From: Arabidopsis thaliana
Taxonomy: Eukaryota > Streptophyta > Magnoliopsida > Brassicales > Brassicaceae
Length of the DNA stretch: 64,000 nucleotides
Direction of reading: 5' to 3'
NCBI RefSeq assembly: GCF_000001735.4
Contig: NC_003070.9
Coordinates: 11,464,001-11,528,000, forward strand
Shown: piece after piece, positions 39,576-51,595 of the stretch
How the letters are laid out: the number at the start of each line of letters is the position of its first letter
How positions within the stretch are numbered: position 1 is the first letter of the stretch
The notes under the pieces: model-generated
Told to the model about the DNA's origin: nothing
The model's input: the letters and a program-made list of their open reading frames with translations, nothing else
Database searches by the model: none
Position numbers and translations under genes: made by a program

Positions 39576-41822
39576 ATGCCGGGAAGCGAACATGAAAGCG
39601 ACCGTGGGGAGTTCGTCGAAGACACCCCAGACAGGATTCAGCAGGTCGTCATAGCTCCAATAGGAGGTGAACATGGAAAAGACGCGACGAACCCGATCGA
39701 AGTCAATCCTGTGGAGAACGAACCAGTACTCAACACACCAACACCGACCGTAGGGTTAGAGCCGGGAGTACAAGGAAGGGAAGGACGTCCAACCCGAACT
39801 CCACCAGCATGGCCGGATGACCCAGGAGCTTTGATGCGTAGCATTTTGGCGCAAATTCAAGCTCAGGATCGAAAGAATGCCGAACGGTTCGACGTTCTCA
39901 CTAACGCATACACGGACCTTCGAGGTCAACCAACAGCTCGACATTCAGAAGGATTCGCAAGCGCCATGCGCCGAGCAAATAACACAAGGCCGAGTGGTCT
40001 AAATGCCGTTGGACGTAGATATCAAGAGCGATCTCAGAACGAGGGAATCCAGGAGCTGAGAAGTACGATCCAAGCGATGTCCCAAAAAGTTCATCAGGCG
40101 ACCAGTTCCGCTCCTGAGTTAGAACAGATCCTGGAAAAAACCCAAAAGACACCTTTTGCCGCACATATCAGCAACGTCCCAGTTCGGCATGATAACAAGA
40201 TAGTGTTAAAAAGTTACGAAGGTAACACGGATCCACAACAATTTTTATCGGCTTTCAGCGTCGCCACACAAAGGGCCCATTTCCATCCGAGCGAAGCTGA
40301 GGCCGACAAATGTCACTTATTTTCCGAACATCTTACGGGCGCGGCCTTGAATTGGTTCTCCGACCTACCTGCTAATTCAATAGGAAGTTTCTTGGAACTT
40401 TCAATCGCCTTCCTGAAGCATTATTCCATGTACATTGAACGCGGCACGACACACGCAGACCTTTGGACTATGGCCCAAGGCCCGAAGGAACCGCTTCGCA
40501 CCTTTATTGACAGGTTTAAGGCAGTCGTCTCTCGCATCGCCGTCCCGGATGAGGCGGCCATCTCGGCATTACGCAATACCGTGTGGCACGAGTCGCGTTT
40601 TCGCGATGATTTGTTGCTAAATCGGCCGGTGTATCTAGAAGACGCCCTCCACAAGGCAACGCGCTATATCGAAATGGAAGAAGAAAAGCTGGCCTTCAGC
40701 AAGAAACATACTTCTAACAAACAGTCAAAAGAAAAAGTTCAGGATGATTATTACGAACCCCGTCAACACTATAACCAGGAGTACCGGCAGAAGACCGAAA
40801 GGAAGGCTGCATCGTATCTCGTAAGCGAGGCAGACCCAGTGGCTCAGCCAGCCAACCTTGAAAAGGCTCGGCGAACAGATAAAGAGGGGGGTTTGGACCA
40901 ATATTGCGATTTCCACAAGCGATCTGGCCATTCCACCGCCGCATGTCGGCACTTACAAAGCATTCTATTAAACAAGTACAAGAAGGGCGACATCGAGGTT
41001 CAGCATAGACAATACAAAGGCCACAACAACACCTACGCGGCACGAGGAGGCCGAGGTGGCAATAATGTATTTCACCGTTTAGGCCCACACACCGGCCGGC
41101 AGCAAGAAGCACCACCAATCAATGAGGAAGAATGTCATCCAGACATGGAACCCCCCAAACGAAACCGAGAAAACGATCAACAACAACATAACGACGCACC
41201 AGTTCCCCGCCGAAGGGTTAACATGATTATGGGAGGCCTAACTGCTTGCCGTGACTCTGTACGATCAATCAAGGAATACGTTAAGTCAGGAGCCGCCACT
41301 TTATGGTCGTCACCTACGGCAAAGGAGATGGTCCCCCTAACCTTCACCTCGGAAGACCTTCTCGGCGTAGATCTGCCGCACAATGATCCGTTGGTAATCG
41401 AGCTCCACATTGGAGAAAGTGAAGTCACTCGAATCTTAATCGATACGGGAAGTTCAGTAAACGTTATATTCAAAGACGTCCTGCACAAAATGGAAGTCCA
41501 TGAACGTCACATTAAGCCATCAGTCCGCCCCTTAACAGGCTTCGACGGGAACACAATGATGACGAACGGAACAATTAAATTGCCGATCTATCTGGGAGGG
41601 ACGGCAACTTGGCATAAGTTCGTAGTCGTGGATAAGCCAGCAATCTACAACATAATCCTGGGCACACTGTGGATTCACGACATGCAGGCGATTCCTTCGT
41701 CATATCATCAGTGCATCAAAATTCCAACAAGCGTCGGCATCGAAACCATAAGGGGAAACCAAAACTTAGCTCGTACGTGCTTTTTAATTGAATGCAAACT
41801 TCGAAAGGAGCTCGACTTATAG
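39576..41822 (+). mobile_element. gag-protease region of the Tat-type element
   Basis: The gag part shows the retrotransposon gag fold signature (ALNWFSDLPANSIGSFLELS), followed by a zinc-finger-like CDFHKRSGHSTAAC. The aspartic protease part has ILIDTGSSVNVIF. The conserved NMIMGGLTACRDSVRSIKEY before the protease is typical of plant Tat-type elements. It is part of the fossil element at 39051-48654. Confidence 0.9.
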
Positions 41823-41948
41823 CAATTAAAGGACGCCGAACCCAAGGAATCTGCCGAACCATCCACTAAAAAGCGAGCTTCCGAAGCCAGCAGTGATGAG
41901 CCCGCATCTAAGAAAAGAACAGAAGAAGAAAATTCTCCTACCAGAGAA

Positions 41949-43126
41949 TTGGTAGTTCAAGTTAACATCGATGACTCAAACGCAGAGCGGTGTGTGGGGA
42001 TCGGCGTTGATCTTGCTGAAGATATAAAGACCGAGCTCATAACATTTCTTAAGAGAAACGTCACAACGTTCGCCTGGTCAATAGACGACATGGTCGGCAT
42101 AGATCCCGAGGTTGCTTGCCATGAATTAAACGTTGACCCAACCTTCAAGCCAATTAAACAAAAACGACGAAAGCTCGGCCCGGAGCGCTCAAAAGCTGTT
42201 AACGATGAAGTTGATAAACTCCTCGGCGCTGGTTCCATTGTCGAAGTTAAGTACCCTGAATGGCTGGCAAACCCCGTTGTCGTAAAAAAGAAGAACGGAA
42301 AGTGGAGGGTTTGCATCGATTTCACGGACCTCAACAAAGCATGCCTAAAGATAGTTTTCCGCTCCCCCATATTGATCGGATGGTTGAAGCCACGACCGGC
42401 AACGAGTTACTATCATTCATGGATGCTTTTTCTGGGTATAACCAAATACCGATGCATAAAGACGACCAGGAAAAAACATCTTTTATTACAGACAGAGGGA
42501 CGTACTGCTACAAGGTTATGCCGTTCGGACTAAATAACGCCGGGGCTCGCTATCAGCGATTGGTAAACCAAATGTTCGCCCCTCAGCTAGGAAAGACAAT
42601 GGAGGTTTACATTGATGATATGTTGGTCAAATCGAAAAAATCCGCAGATCACATTGAGCACCTAACAGCCTGCTTCGAAACGTTGAACAAATATAACATG
42701 AAATTGAATCCGGCTAAATGTTCATTCGGTGTAACGTCCGGCGAGTTCCTCGGATATATTGTTACAAAGCGCGGCATTGAAGCAAACCCAAAACAAATAC
42801 GAGCAATCCTAGATCTCAAGTCGCCGTGCAACAAAAAAGAAGTCCAGAGATTGACAGGGAGAATAGCAGCGTTAAACAGATTCATCGCGCGGTCCACAGA
42901 CAAAAGTTTGCCGTTCTACCAACTACTAAGGTCGGCAAATAAGACATTCGAATGGACAAACGAATGTGAAGACGCTTTCAGTGAACTCAAGCGGTATTTG
43001 TCAACTCCCCCGGTGTTATCAAAACCCGAAGAAGGCGAGCCCTTATACCTATACATTGCAGTATCAAGTTCCGCGGTCAGTGGAGTAATTGTTAGGGAAG
43101 ACCGAGGAGAGCAGAAGCCAAGATAA
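41949..43126 (+). mobile_element. Reverse transcriptase region of the Tat-type element
   Basis: Reverse transcriptase signatures are visible (WRVCIDFTDLNKAC, FSGYNQIPM, MPFGLNNAGA, YIDDMLVKS, FLGYIVTKRGIEANP), followed by the start of RNase H (LYLYIAVSSSAVSGVIVRED). They are those of a Ty3/gypsy pol of the Tat lineage. The pol region as a whole is incomplete. Confidence 0.85.
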
Positions 43127-43128
43127 TC

Positions 43129-43662
43129 TTGGACGGACTTAAGAAGCGACTCGAGGCAAAAAAGGGAACCTGGGCAGACGAGCTTGATGGAGTCCTTTGG
43201 TCACACAGAACAACTCCTCGGCGTTCAACGAGCGCAACACCCTTTTCTTTGACATACGGAATTGAAGCCATGGCACCCGCAGAAGTAAGCGTCGGCAGTT
43301 TACGCAGAACTATGCTCGTCAATAACCCACAACTCAATAACCGAATGCTCTTAAGTAACATTGACGACGCAGAAGAACTTCGCGATAGCGCCCTCCTTAG
43401 AATACAAAATTATCAGCAAGCCGCCGCTCGGCATTATAACACCAAAGTAAAGCCTCGATCCTTCACAGTCGGCGATTTGGTCCTCTGCAAAGTCTATGAA
43501 AACACAGCCGAGCTTAATGCAGGAAAACTCGGCGCTAAATGGGAAGGCCCTTATCTAGTATCCAGAGTGGTACGCAGTGGCGTTTACGAACTACTCACCA
43601 TGGCCGGCGAAAACATTCCTCGATCTTGGAACGCCCACAATCTGAAGAAGTATCATTCCTGA
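43129..43662 (+). mobile_element. Integrase C-terminal end of the Tat-type element
   Basis: The text WSHRTTPRRSTSATPFSLTY and KLGAKWEGPYLVSRVVRSGV is the usual C-terminal integrase end of Ty3/gypsy pol. A homologous end occurs on the minus strand at about 56690-56830, linking the two Tat-type elements of this window. Confidence 0.85.
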
Positions 43663-44284
43663 AGAAGAAGTTACCCTACAAACCTCTGTTTATCCACCTT
43701 TGAATAAGACTTATGTACAACAACATACCATGTGAACTACGATCGGCTTGATCCCCTCTGAAGGAGGGGTACGTAGGCAACCCACTCTCGGGTGCAGCTG
43801 TCCTTTGTAAATAAAAAAAAATGGACTCCTTACCTCAAGGAGACACCGTTCAAAACGGGCGAACATTTTAAAGCCGGGCCCAGAATTCATTTTCGAATGA
43901 TTTCCCGCAAAACTTTGCTCGAATGATGGAAAAAGTTTAGCCAATCTCAGGTTGCATAAACATCAATTCAAAGCAAAAAGGGGTAAGCCGGGCACCAGAT
44001 GGCAAGATAAGCCACCCGCACCAAAAGAGAGTCCAGTATGTCCGTCGCTCCAGTGCAACGCGTTTTAGCGTCACCCGCAATAATAAGGGTCGGTAGAAGA
44101 CGTTCTGCGACCCATTAAGCGAAAAAGACTCAAAGCTGAAACACAAAAGGTTTTGCAAAGGGAAACCAGATTTTTCATTAATAGGATAAAAGGTGCAAAC
44201 AACGTCCGGCGAAGCAGATAAAAAAAAACAACAAACAACTTAAAACAACATAAACAAAAGAAACAAAAGGAAGCAGAGTAACAA

Positions 44285-46263
44285 TCAGGGCCCTCTCGAC
44301 GAGCTAGCCTCATCCTCGCGAAGTTTAGCACGACAGTACGCCCTCAGAAAAGGCGGCAGTGGGTTCAACTTGCCCAGTCCGAAGCGTTCCCAGTCCTTGG
44401 GATCGGCCTCCAACCTCCTCATTCCAAGCTCCATTTCCTGCATCATGCGGAGGAGCTTAGCATGGCGGCGGCAGTAAGCTCGGAGTTGCCCCTCCAACTG
44501 CAGAAAACCACCATCTAAAAAATTCAGGATTCAGGAAAAAGCAAGACATGAAGAAAGATTCTTTAAATTAACTCACCGTGCGAAACCAGTATCGGAATCG
44601 CGCCGCCTCTTCAGGATGAAGATGACGAAGAAGATCCGCCGGGTACTTCACACTGCCGGGAACAAAATCACGACCGACGGGAGTGAATGACGGCGAGGCG
44701 GCGATCACTGGAGGCCTCCTCCAGGGGTATAGCGGTTCGCCGACTGGAAGCGCCGGGCGGCGAATCACGCGATCTTCCACTACGCGGATCGGAGAAGGTG
44801 AACGGTCACGACGGGGACACCCGAAATAACCACGGTTCGACGTCGACGAGGAATCAGGCTCATCATCGGAATCTGACGACGTACCTCGAGAGACCTGAGA
44901 ACCTGACATAGTCAAGAATATTCTAAGAAAATTTTTAGTTTCAGAGGAAAGGCGAAGAGAAATCGTTGGAGGTGAAGAACACTCATCTCCGAGAAGTTCC
45001 TTTTATAGAGTCCGAGCAATGATTGATTCCTTGGACGAGGCGCCTCATTGACTCCTTGCAGTGAACCGTCGCTTCGGTTGGCGTGACACGCTATAATGAT
45101 TAAAAAGAAAACGGAACAGAACACGGCAACATTTAAAACGGTACAATCACAAGCACAAATAGCAAAAAAACCGCATTCATTAATGCACAGGAGGGTACGA
45201 ATTATTCAAGAAAGGGAAGGAGAAATGATGAAAGGACAAAGTTCAACAAAAGCCCCAAGAAAAAATAGGGCCCATAGTCAAAAAGAGACGAGCATACATC
45301 AGGCTCGCAAAAGACAAGAGCAAAAGAACAAAACGCCAACTCAAGGCTCGGCATTCGAAGCTAGTACGGAACTGTCCCCAATGGTTGGCGCAGTCTCGGC
45401 ATGTGAAGCAGGAACGGGGCCGTCTTCAGTAGTAATCACGGCCGCTGGCTCATCATCAGAGATCGTCACAATCGCCTTCTTAACTCCCGCAGAAACCAAA
45501 GCAGCGAGTTTAGGATCGGTGAAGAACTCGGTTATGGGATCAATCTCGCAAGCTGCCAGGACCCCGAGGTTCGAGCCAAATTGGTTAATCCAGAAGGGAG
45601 ACTCCTCCGAACCCAGCACATTTTCCGTCGAACCATGAGGAGCGACAGGCGTGATGACACTCCCGCCGTTCACCAGCTCCGTCACGACGAACGCATCAAT
45701 TTTGTCTTTCCACTCCTTGGCCTCGTCCTCAAACTCTTCAAACGTACTCGCCGGTATAGGGATTTTATCCTCATCGGCTAGAAACTTCAGACAGCTAAGT
45801 GTACCGGTTGCTTGCGCATGCATCTTCACCATATGCGAGGCATTTTCTGTCTCAGCAATATGGCGAAAGATTTTTTCCGAGCGTTCGTAATACTTGTTCA
45901 GAAGCTCGGCACGCGTCTTCTCCATATCCTCTGCGAACTTCTCTTCCCGAAAACGCCGAAAAATCTCTTTCTCCTCAGCCAGCCGGGCCTCCAGCAGAGT
46001 TTGTTGCCTCAGAACATTCTCGAGCGTCGCAGCCTCTTTCGAACGCTCAGCTTTTAGAACGACAATCTTTTTTTTCAAAGCTTTCAACTCCTCAAAATCC
46101 GCCTTAGCTTGTTGATTGTTATAAGCAATGGTACGCTCGGCATTCTTTAATTTGCCCTCGAGCTCCAGAATCTTTTCACGAGCCGAGCGCAGATTGCGAT
46201 CATACCGCGAGATCAGGAGGTTATTCGCCCCAACAGCCTGCCAAGCGCGCATATTGTCTTCGT

Positions 46264-46298
<35 letters not shown>

Positions 46299-48100
46299 AG
46301 TAGAGAAAAGAACGTCTTTCTACTTGCAGCTAACCTGGCACTCTGCACGCGCCCACTTCTCGAAAAGGTCAGCCTCGGCCAAAAACTCATGTTCCGGTTC
46401 TCCGGGAGCTCCAACCACCTTCCGAAGGAAGCGAGCACATTCAACCCGGTCGGCAGAAAACGGGGAGTCCCTGACTTTGTACTCATAGCGGAATGAGTGA
46501 TCAGCATTTGCCAAGAGACGGGGCCCGGCTGAAAGGTCGACATCACCGCTCCCAATACGCCTCCTTTTGTCCAAAGCTGGAACGACCTCTTTAGAAGAAC
46601 AGGGACGCTTAGAGCCAGAGGTATCAAGGCCGCTCCTCTCCCTATCCACGCTGCGGCCAGATGATCCTTTCTGACCAACGGTGATTGGACGAGCTTTGTC
46701 CACTCGGGTCACATCGGTAACGTCCCGACGTTCGGCGCCAAACGTACCCTTTTTGGTCTTATCCTCAAGACCCTTGCGATTTTTCTCGGCTACATCAAGA
46801 CGAGCCTTGTCCTCATGAGTTTTGTCAACTATCGCTAGACGAGCTTTGGATTCAGCCTCCTTGCGAGCTCGTTTCTCACGCATGAGGGTTGCCAAATTAA
46901 CATTTTCGCCGGACATTTTCTTTGGACGGGCCGAACTCTTTTGCGGTTTGCGCTTGTTCTGTTTCTTATGCTTCAGACAGGGAACCTGTTTCCAGTCAAT
47001 CGGAGCTTGTTCTCTCAGAGTCTCGGCCTGATCAAGGATTCGTCGAGAGCAATTTCGAAGGATTCGAAGATTCGGCGCTGCAAAAAAATAATAAAAAGGA
47101 AAATATTAAACGAAACTGAAGACAAAAATAAATGACGACCCTAGGAGAGCCGGACAGAGGCCTAAAATCTACCATAATCAAGGTTCCATTCAATCCTAAA
47201 TTCAACCGAAGGATCCTCCACAAGGTTCCGGTCCACCTTAGCATAGAAGTATCCTCCTAACCAGTCCCGGGTCTTGGAGGGTCCGTTTTCGAGAATCTTG
47301 AAACCTCTAACTGAGCTAATATAATGCTGGCCGAGCTTGTGAGGTACTTTACTGAAAGAAGTAAGTTCTTCCATAAGCTCCACTGAAAGGGGAATGCCGC
47401 ACCTCGCGCAAAGCATCTGGAGGCAGGCTGCAGTTCGTATCGAAGCGACCGTCAGTTGGGATATAGCAATCTGACGGTTCCGACAGAATCGCATGAGAAA
47501 GTCGGGAATAGGAAAGCGAAGTCCCGTCTCGGTGAAAAACCCTTCGAAGAGACAAATGAACCCCTCAGGACAATCGCTCGGCCGATCTGTGTCTCGTGGG
47601 ATCCTAATAGTTAGAGGGCCCGGCAACAAGCAAAAGTCGGTCGTTTGGCCAACAGATTCACGGGTCGACGTAGTGGGTCCCAGATCGACCATCTCGTTTT
47701 TTCTAGATTCACCCGAAACGTTTTCATCCGCCGATTCTCTCTCATCGTCGGCATAACGATTCCCAGCTCCATCAGAATCAGTATTAACTCGCAAACACGG
47801 AACAACAGTAGGAACGCGACTAGAGGAGGGAACCCTATCTCTAATGGCGGAGATTTCGCGACGATCTATCCCGGAGGAAGGAACCTCAGCAGAGTTTCCA
47901 CGATGAGTCGAAGACCCGACAGAACGACGAGACGACTCCTCGGACCAACCTATTGAAGGAGATTTCTTCCCCGAAAGGTCCGAAGGAGTTCTCTCGCGGA
48001 TGTAAGAGGCGACGGAGTTGTTTGGAGATGAAAAACCCATTGCTTGAGACGAGAAAAAACACAAATTTGGAAGAGAGGCAGAAAATGTAACAGAAGGCAC
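44285..48100 (-). mobile_element. Antisense extra ORF region (myosin-heavy-chain-like coiled coil)
   Basis: Coding-like segments on the minus strand, opposite to gag-pol. The upstream part (about 48100-47160) encodes a Ser/Arg-rich start and a globular stretch (RIPRDTDRPSDCPEGFICLF). Downstream at about 46680-45340 is a long coiled coil rich in Glu/Lys/Leu (KILELEGKLKNAERTIAYNN), annotated in A. thaliana as myosin-heavy-chain-like, as I recall. Such antisense extra ORFs are described for Tat-lineage elements; their function is unknown. A poly-A/T run of about 30 bases sits at 46266-46296. Confidence 0.7.
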
Positions 48101-48654
48101 GCATACAAGAGAATGCAGAACGAATCAGAAAATCAAAGTCGAAGGGTTGAAGAAAGTTATTACCTTTGGAGCGGAGTGCTTCGAAGACGGCTGATGTTGA
48201 TTTAAGACAGAATAGACTTTCCGGGAGCGACAGAAGTAATGGGCTCTATGCCTAAAACCTAGCAATAATGATTGCAGCTGGGCCCGCCCACGCGTCTTCA
48301 GGGACTTCACGCACGGTAGGGAAAGATCCAGAAGCTTAGCAGCTGGCAGCGTGAAACCGTACGGCTTCCTCAAGGTCCTGAGTGGATTTCGAAAGGGGGG
48401 AGTAACTGTTGGACATGGGCTTCGCCCCACCAACATGTTTAAGAGCCCAACACATTGAAATCAGCAACAAGGAAGGAAGGAAGAAAAGATCGGCCCATTA
48501 AAGATAAAAGAGCCTAGCATCAGACGAAGCCCGCCTCGAGGAAGCTGTTGATCAAGAGAAAGTCCCACATCGAGAAGAAAACTGTACTATAGACTGTCCT
48601 TGCAGTACTATAAATACTGAAATGAAATGACGAGCCTTAAGGAAGATCTTTATT

Positions 48655-48807
48655 GCAAGCTTTAAAGAAACCAATGTCTTGCTCTTATAAATCTTCTTAG
48701 GCATGAATTCTTTAATAATGACAGGATTCTTGTTCTCAGCATCTAGATGTTGAACTCCGCGATCAACCGCAGTGGCGATCCACTCCAAGAATCTGTTGGT
48801 ACATACA
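48655..48807. repeat. 153-bp host-exon duplication, right copy
   Basis: Identical to 38898-39050. It is the copy continuous with the 5' part of the F-box gene (on to 49067). Confidence 0.9.
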
Positions 48808-49103
48808 GTGTTACCGCCAAAGTTTACCTTGAAGTATTGCATGTGTAACCCACTATTAAACTCCATATATTTGTTCACGACCATCTGGGAGGCTATTCCA
48901 TTAGGAGGGAAGTCACAGTTCTTTAAGTCCAATCCGACAACCTTTAGCCAGACAAATTCCCATCTCTTAGATAAAACGCTTGTCTTAATCGAATCTTTGA
49001 TCCCAAGGTATGAGACTATCTTAGCTACCAAATGATCTGGTAATGTGCTGATTCTATCGCACTCCATGATCGCTAAAAAAAACAAGGACAATATCAACAA
49101 CAA

Positions 49104-50593
49104 GAACGAACCTTATGCCTTGAGAGTTTCTCAATTTATTCCAAAAACTAGGGCTTTTTAAAGCCGTTTAAAATCAGGGGTTTATTAAAGTCGGTTAAAA
49201 AACAACATGAGCTAGTTCTATAGCACTCCATCGCTTAAAGATGAAGAAAAACAACATGAGCTAGTTCTATATGCCTTGAGAGTTTGTTGACTAAACTTAC
49301 GATCGAGGGAGGAGGAATGAAGAACGTAACTAACCGTCGGTCAACTGAATATGGCCGGAGATCTAGCTTTAAGGTGAGCAAGTGATACCTACTATATAGT
49401 TTATATAGTTTTTCATAAAGACCTTTACAAGGATAACATTTACAAAAATTACCATTATAATTAAATACATTAGCTTCTTAAAATATTTCTTAATTTTATT
49501 AATTATAAATAGATATATTTTCTATTTTGATGAGAACAAAATCTTCTCAAAATCTAGTTGTCAACTTTTCATTCAACTTTTTCTTTTTTTAAAAAAAATG
49601 AAATTAAAGTGAGTTTTATTAAAAAAATGTCAAATTAACAAAAAAATTGTGGTCTCACACATTATTTTAGAAACTGCTATTCTTAAATTCACAACTAAAA
49701 TTTTCTTGATATAGTTTTCTTTCATTTTAAAATTAGTTATATTTTATCAAAAATGGACTATTGTTAAATTAATCAATATAATCTAAACTAATATTATAAT
49801 ATATCAAGATATTTTTTATATAATTCCATTTAAAAAAATCTCCCCATTAAAATTAATTTAATCATTTGATTATTTTTAATAAGATTATATATATTATTAC
49901 ATAAATCTTAGTTTTCAAATATGTAAGGAATATAAATTAAAATACACTAAATAGCAAGTACTCAGTAAAATTTAGTTGCAGATATTTATGTGTTTATGAT
50001 ATTAACATATTCAAGTAAACAATTAATAAGGAGATAACATGTTTTTTAAAACTTGTATGAAATGTAATAATATATAATCAGTGAAAAAGTCTGCTCACTC
50101 ATATTTTGATCTTCCTGTTCCAGCTAAACTGAAGAAATTAAGGTCCCATAACCGAGAAGTTTGTCAAAAGTTTATATTAGGTATTTTTAAATTTAAATAA
50201 CAGATAAACTTTACATGGCTTTATCAATATCTTCAGATATTTTAGATAAGTCCAGTAACCACTGTAGAGGATTATGTTATTAGTCAATCAGTAACTTAAA
50301 GTTAAAAACTATTAACTAATCCACTTTAAAGTACGTTAAATAAAAAAATTAAGAAACAGAAACCAAAAAAAAATGGAAAGTTTCGGGAAGGCTTGGGTAT
50401 CAAGTAAATAAAGGAGTATTGATAAGCTCTCTACCAATTCCTAATTTATCTCCTCTTTGGATTCGAAACCCTTATTGATGTAGGAAAAGGCAAACAAAAA
50501 GGCAGAGATTATTTAATGTAAGAGAGGCACTCTCTCTCTCCCCCTTCTCTCTATCCTTTTTTCTTTAGAACTTCGAGTTTTTGGTCTGATACG
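49104..50593. other. Intergenic, AT-rich; leader of the B3 gene
   Basis: No gene seen. A short duplicated phrase (ACAACATGAGCTAGTTCTAT) occurs at about 49203 and 49251. The last 60 bases before 50594 are CT-rich, a likely 5' UTR. Confidence 0.55.
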
Positions 50594-51595
50594 ATGTCTA
50601 CGTATTATAATGATCATCTCGCGGCTGCGGAGAAGGACATAAGCTCGAGTAATTTCTGTAATTTAGTGGATGCTTCCGTTATGTTATACGACGAAGAACA
50701 CCGTGATCTTCTTCCAAAGAAAGTAAACTCCAGATGCCAAGCGAAGACAAAGAAACAAGAAAAAGAGAGTGACAAGAGATTCTTTGATCTCTTCCCTAAA
50801 AAAAGAAGAACTTCGGTTGTTACTGTAAGAAACCCTGAACAAAACCAACAAAATCTTCATAGGGTTTCTACTTCTTCATCGCTCCTCGACCTTAACACGA
50901 TCCCCGGTGATTCTTCTGACCCACGTAACGAACTTCAAGGGCTTTTATCTTCTTCTTCATCATCGTTTCTTGGAGATTACGAAAGGAAAACCCCACAAAA
51001 CGCTTCTTCTTCTTCAACTTTACTTGCTGAGTACAACACCGAGATGGCAAACCCACCAAACCCTAATTCTGAGACAAGCCTCAAGAGAAAGCATAGTGAT
51101 AGTGAACCCAAGAAAGCAAAGACTCCTTATTCATGGAAAGGGAGAGAGGCGCCGGAGTGGCTGGTCAAGATGATGGGAACAATGCAGGGAAGCGAAGGCC
51201 CGAGGCTAATCTATGAGAAGACTCTGACCGAAACAGATGTCAAACCAGTCCAGAGCCGTCTCTTAATGCCTTTCAACACCCTAATTCGTAACGACTTTTT
51301 GACGCCTGTTGAGTTGAGAATCCTACTAGAATTAGAAGATGACACGGATGGAGTTGGAGCGACTCTAGTGGATCCATGGGAGGTAAAGTGGGGTGTGATT
51401 TTGAAGAAACGGGAGATGAAGAAATATTCAGGGAAAGGAAGCTTGAACTACGCTATAATATGCGGGTGGAACGATATCGTTGAGGCTAACGTATTGGAAA
51501 AAGACGATGACATCAGTATTTGGTCTTTCAGGCGAGGTAGAAATGGAATCCTTTCCTTTGCCCTTGTTCTTCCTCCTCCTCCTGACATGGCATAG
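50594..51595 (+). CDS. B3-domain (DUF313/REM-like) DNA-binding protein with EAR-like motif
   Basis: A single-exon gene of 333 aa, intact. The C-terminal part (about residues 180-325) is a DUF313-type B3 domain, the crucifer-expanded family of plant B3 DNA-binding proteins: APEWLVKMM, LTPVELRILLELEDD, WEVKWGVILKKREMKK and a final SFRRGRNGILSFALVL. The N-terminal half is low-complexity, Ser-rich and basic (KKRRTS, KRKHSDSEPKKAK), fitting nuclear localisation. LDLNTIP at about residues 98-104 matches the DLN/EAR repression motif seen in many plant transcription repressors. A transcriptional repressor role is inferred. I recall At1g32030 as such a protein at this position. Confidence 0.88.
   Translation: MSTYYNDHLAAAEKDISSSNFCNLVDASVMLYDEEHRDLLPKKVNSRCQAKTKKQEKESDKRFFDLFPKKRRTSVVTVRNPEQNQQNLHRVSTSSSLLDLNTIPGDSSDPRNELQGLLSSSSSSFLGDYERKTPQNASSSSTLLAEYNTEMANPPNPNSETSLKRKHSDSEPKKAKTPYSWKGREAPEWLVKMMGTMQGSEGPRLIYEKTLTETDVKPVQSRLLMPFNTLIRNDFLTPVELRILLELEDDTDGVGATLVDPWEVKWGVILKKREMKKYSGKGSLNYAIICGWNDIVEANVLEKDDDISIWSFRRGRNGILSFALVLPPPPDMA

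Larger units (their letters stand above)
39051..48654 (+). mobile_element. Young Tat-lineage Ty3/gypsy LTR retrotransposon (ATLANTYS/TAT-like), broken
   Basis: Left LTR 39051-39501 begins TGTTGGA and ends TCCAACA. A primer-binding site beginning ATTGGCGCGCCAGGTAGGGG follows directly. Parts in order on the plus strand: gag and protease (about 39576-41820), reverse transcriptase/RNase H (about 41950-43120), C-terminal integrase end (about 43130-43660). An antisense extra coding region lies on the minus strand at about 44285-48100, the layout known for Tat/Ogre/Retand relatives. A polypurine tract (GAAAGGGGGGAG) precedes the right LTR, which begins at 48407 and is shorter and rearranged. Comparable LTR sequence (about 210 bp) differs at one position, so insertion is recent, probably well under one million years. 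The coding part carries several breaks and is not functional. Confidence 0.9.
37674..49067 (-). pseudogene. F-box/LRR/FBD gene split by a retrotransposon
   Basis: A host gene of the large F-box-LRR-FBD family (SCF substrate receptors). It starts at 49067 (MECDRISTLPDHLVAKIVSY, the F-box), runs to the insertion at 48655, resumes at 39050, and continues through exon 1 to 38410, exon 2 at 38311-38168 and exon 3 at 37937-37674. Exon 3 carries the FBD end (SVPRCLTSTLEYVKI, then LKKLTLSF). LRR-type text includes LVSLPCLKIMHLKNVYYDDG and LLGCPVLEE. Besides the insertion there is a frame-changing loss near 38590: SFRD should continue in the +1 frame as VVKNLSSLVKIDLDSDF but instead reads SGKEFEFLG. 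So the gene looks dead independently of the element. An upstream in-frame ATG at 49103 adds a hydrophobic 12-aa start that is unlikely to be used. Confidence 0.85.

Noticed and set aside
39638-41488. Several antisense frames of 60-137 aa across gag and protease
   Set aside because: They are shadows of the gag-protease coding strand with no independent features.
46266-46296. Poly-A run as the tail of a nested retroposon
   Set aside because: It sits within the element's antisense coding region without a target-site duplication; a simple A-run expansion is enough.
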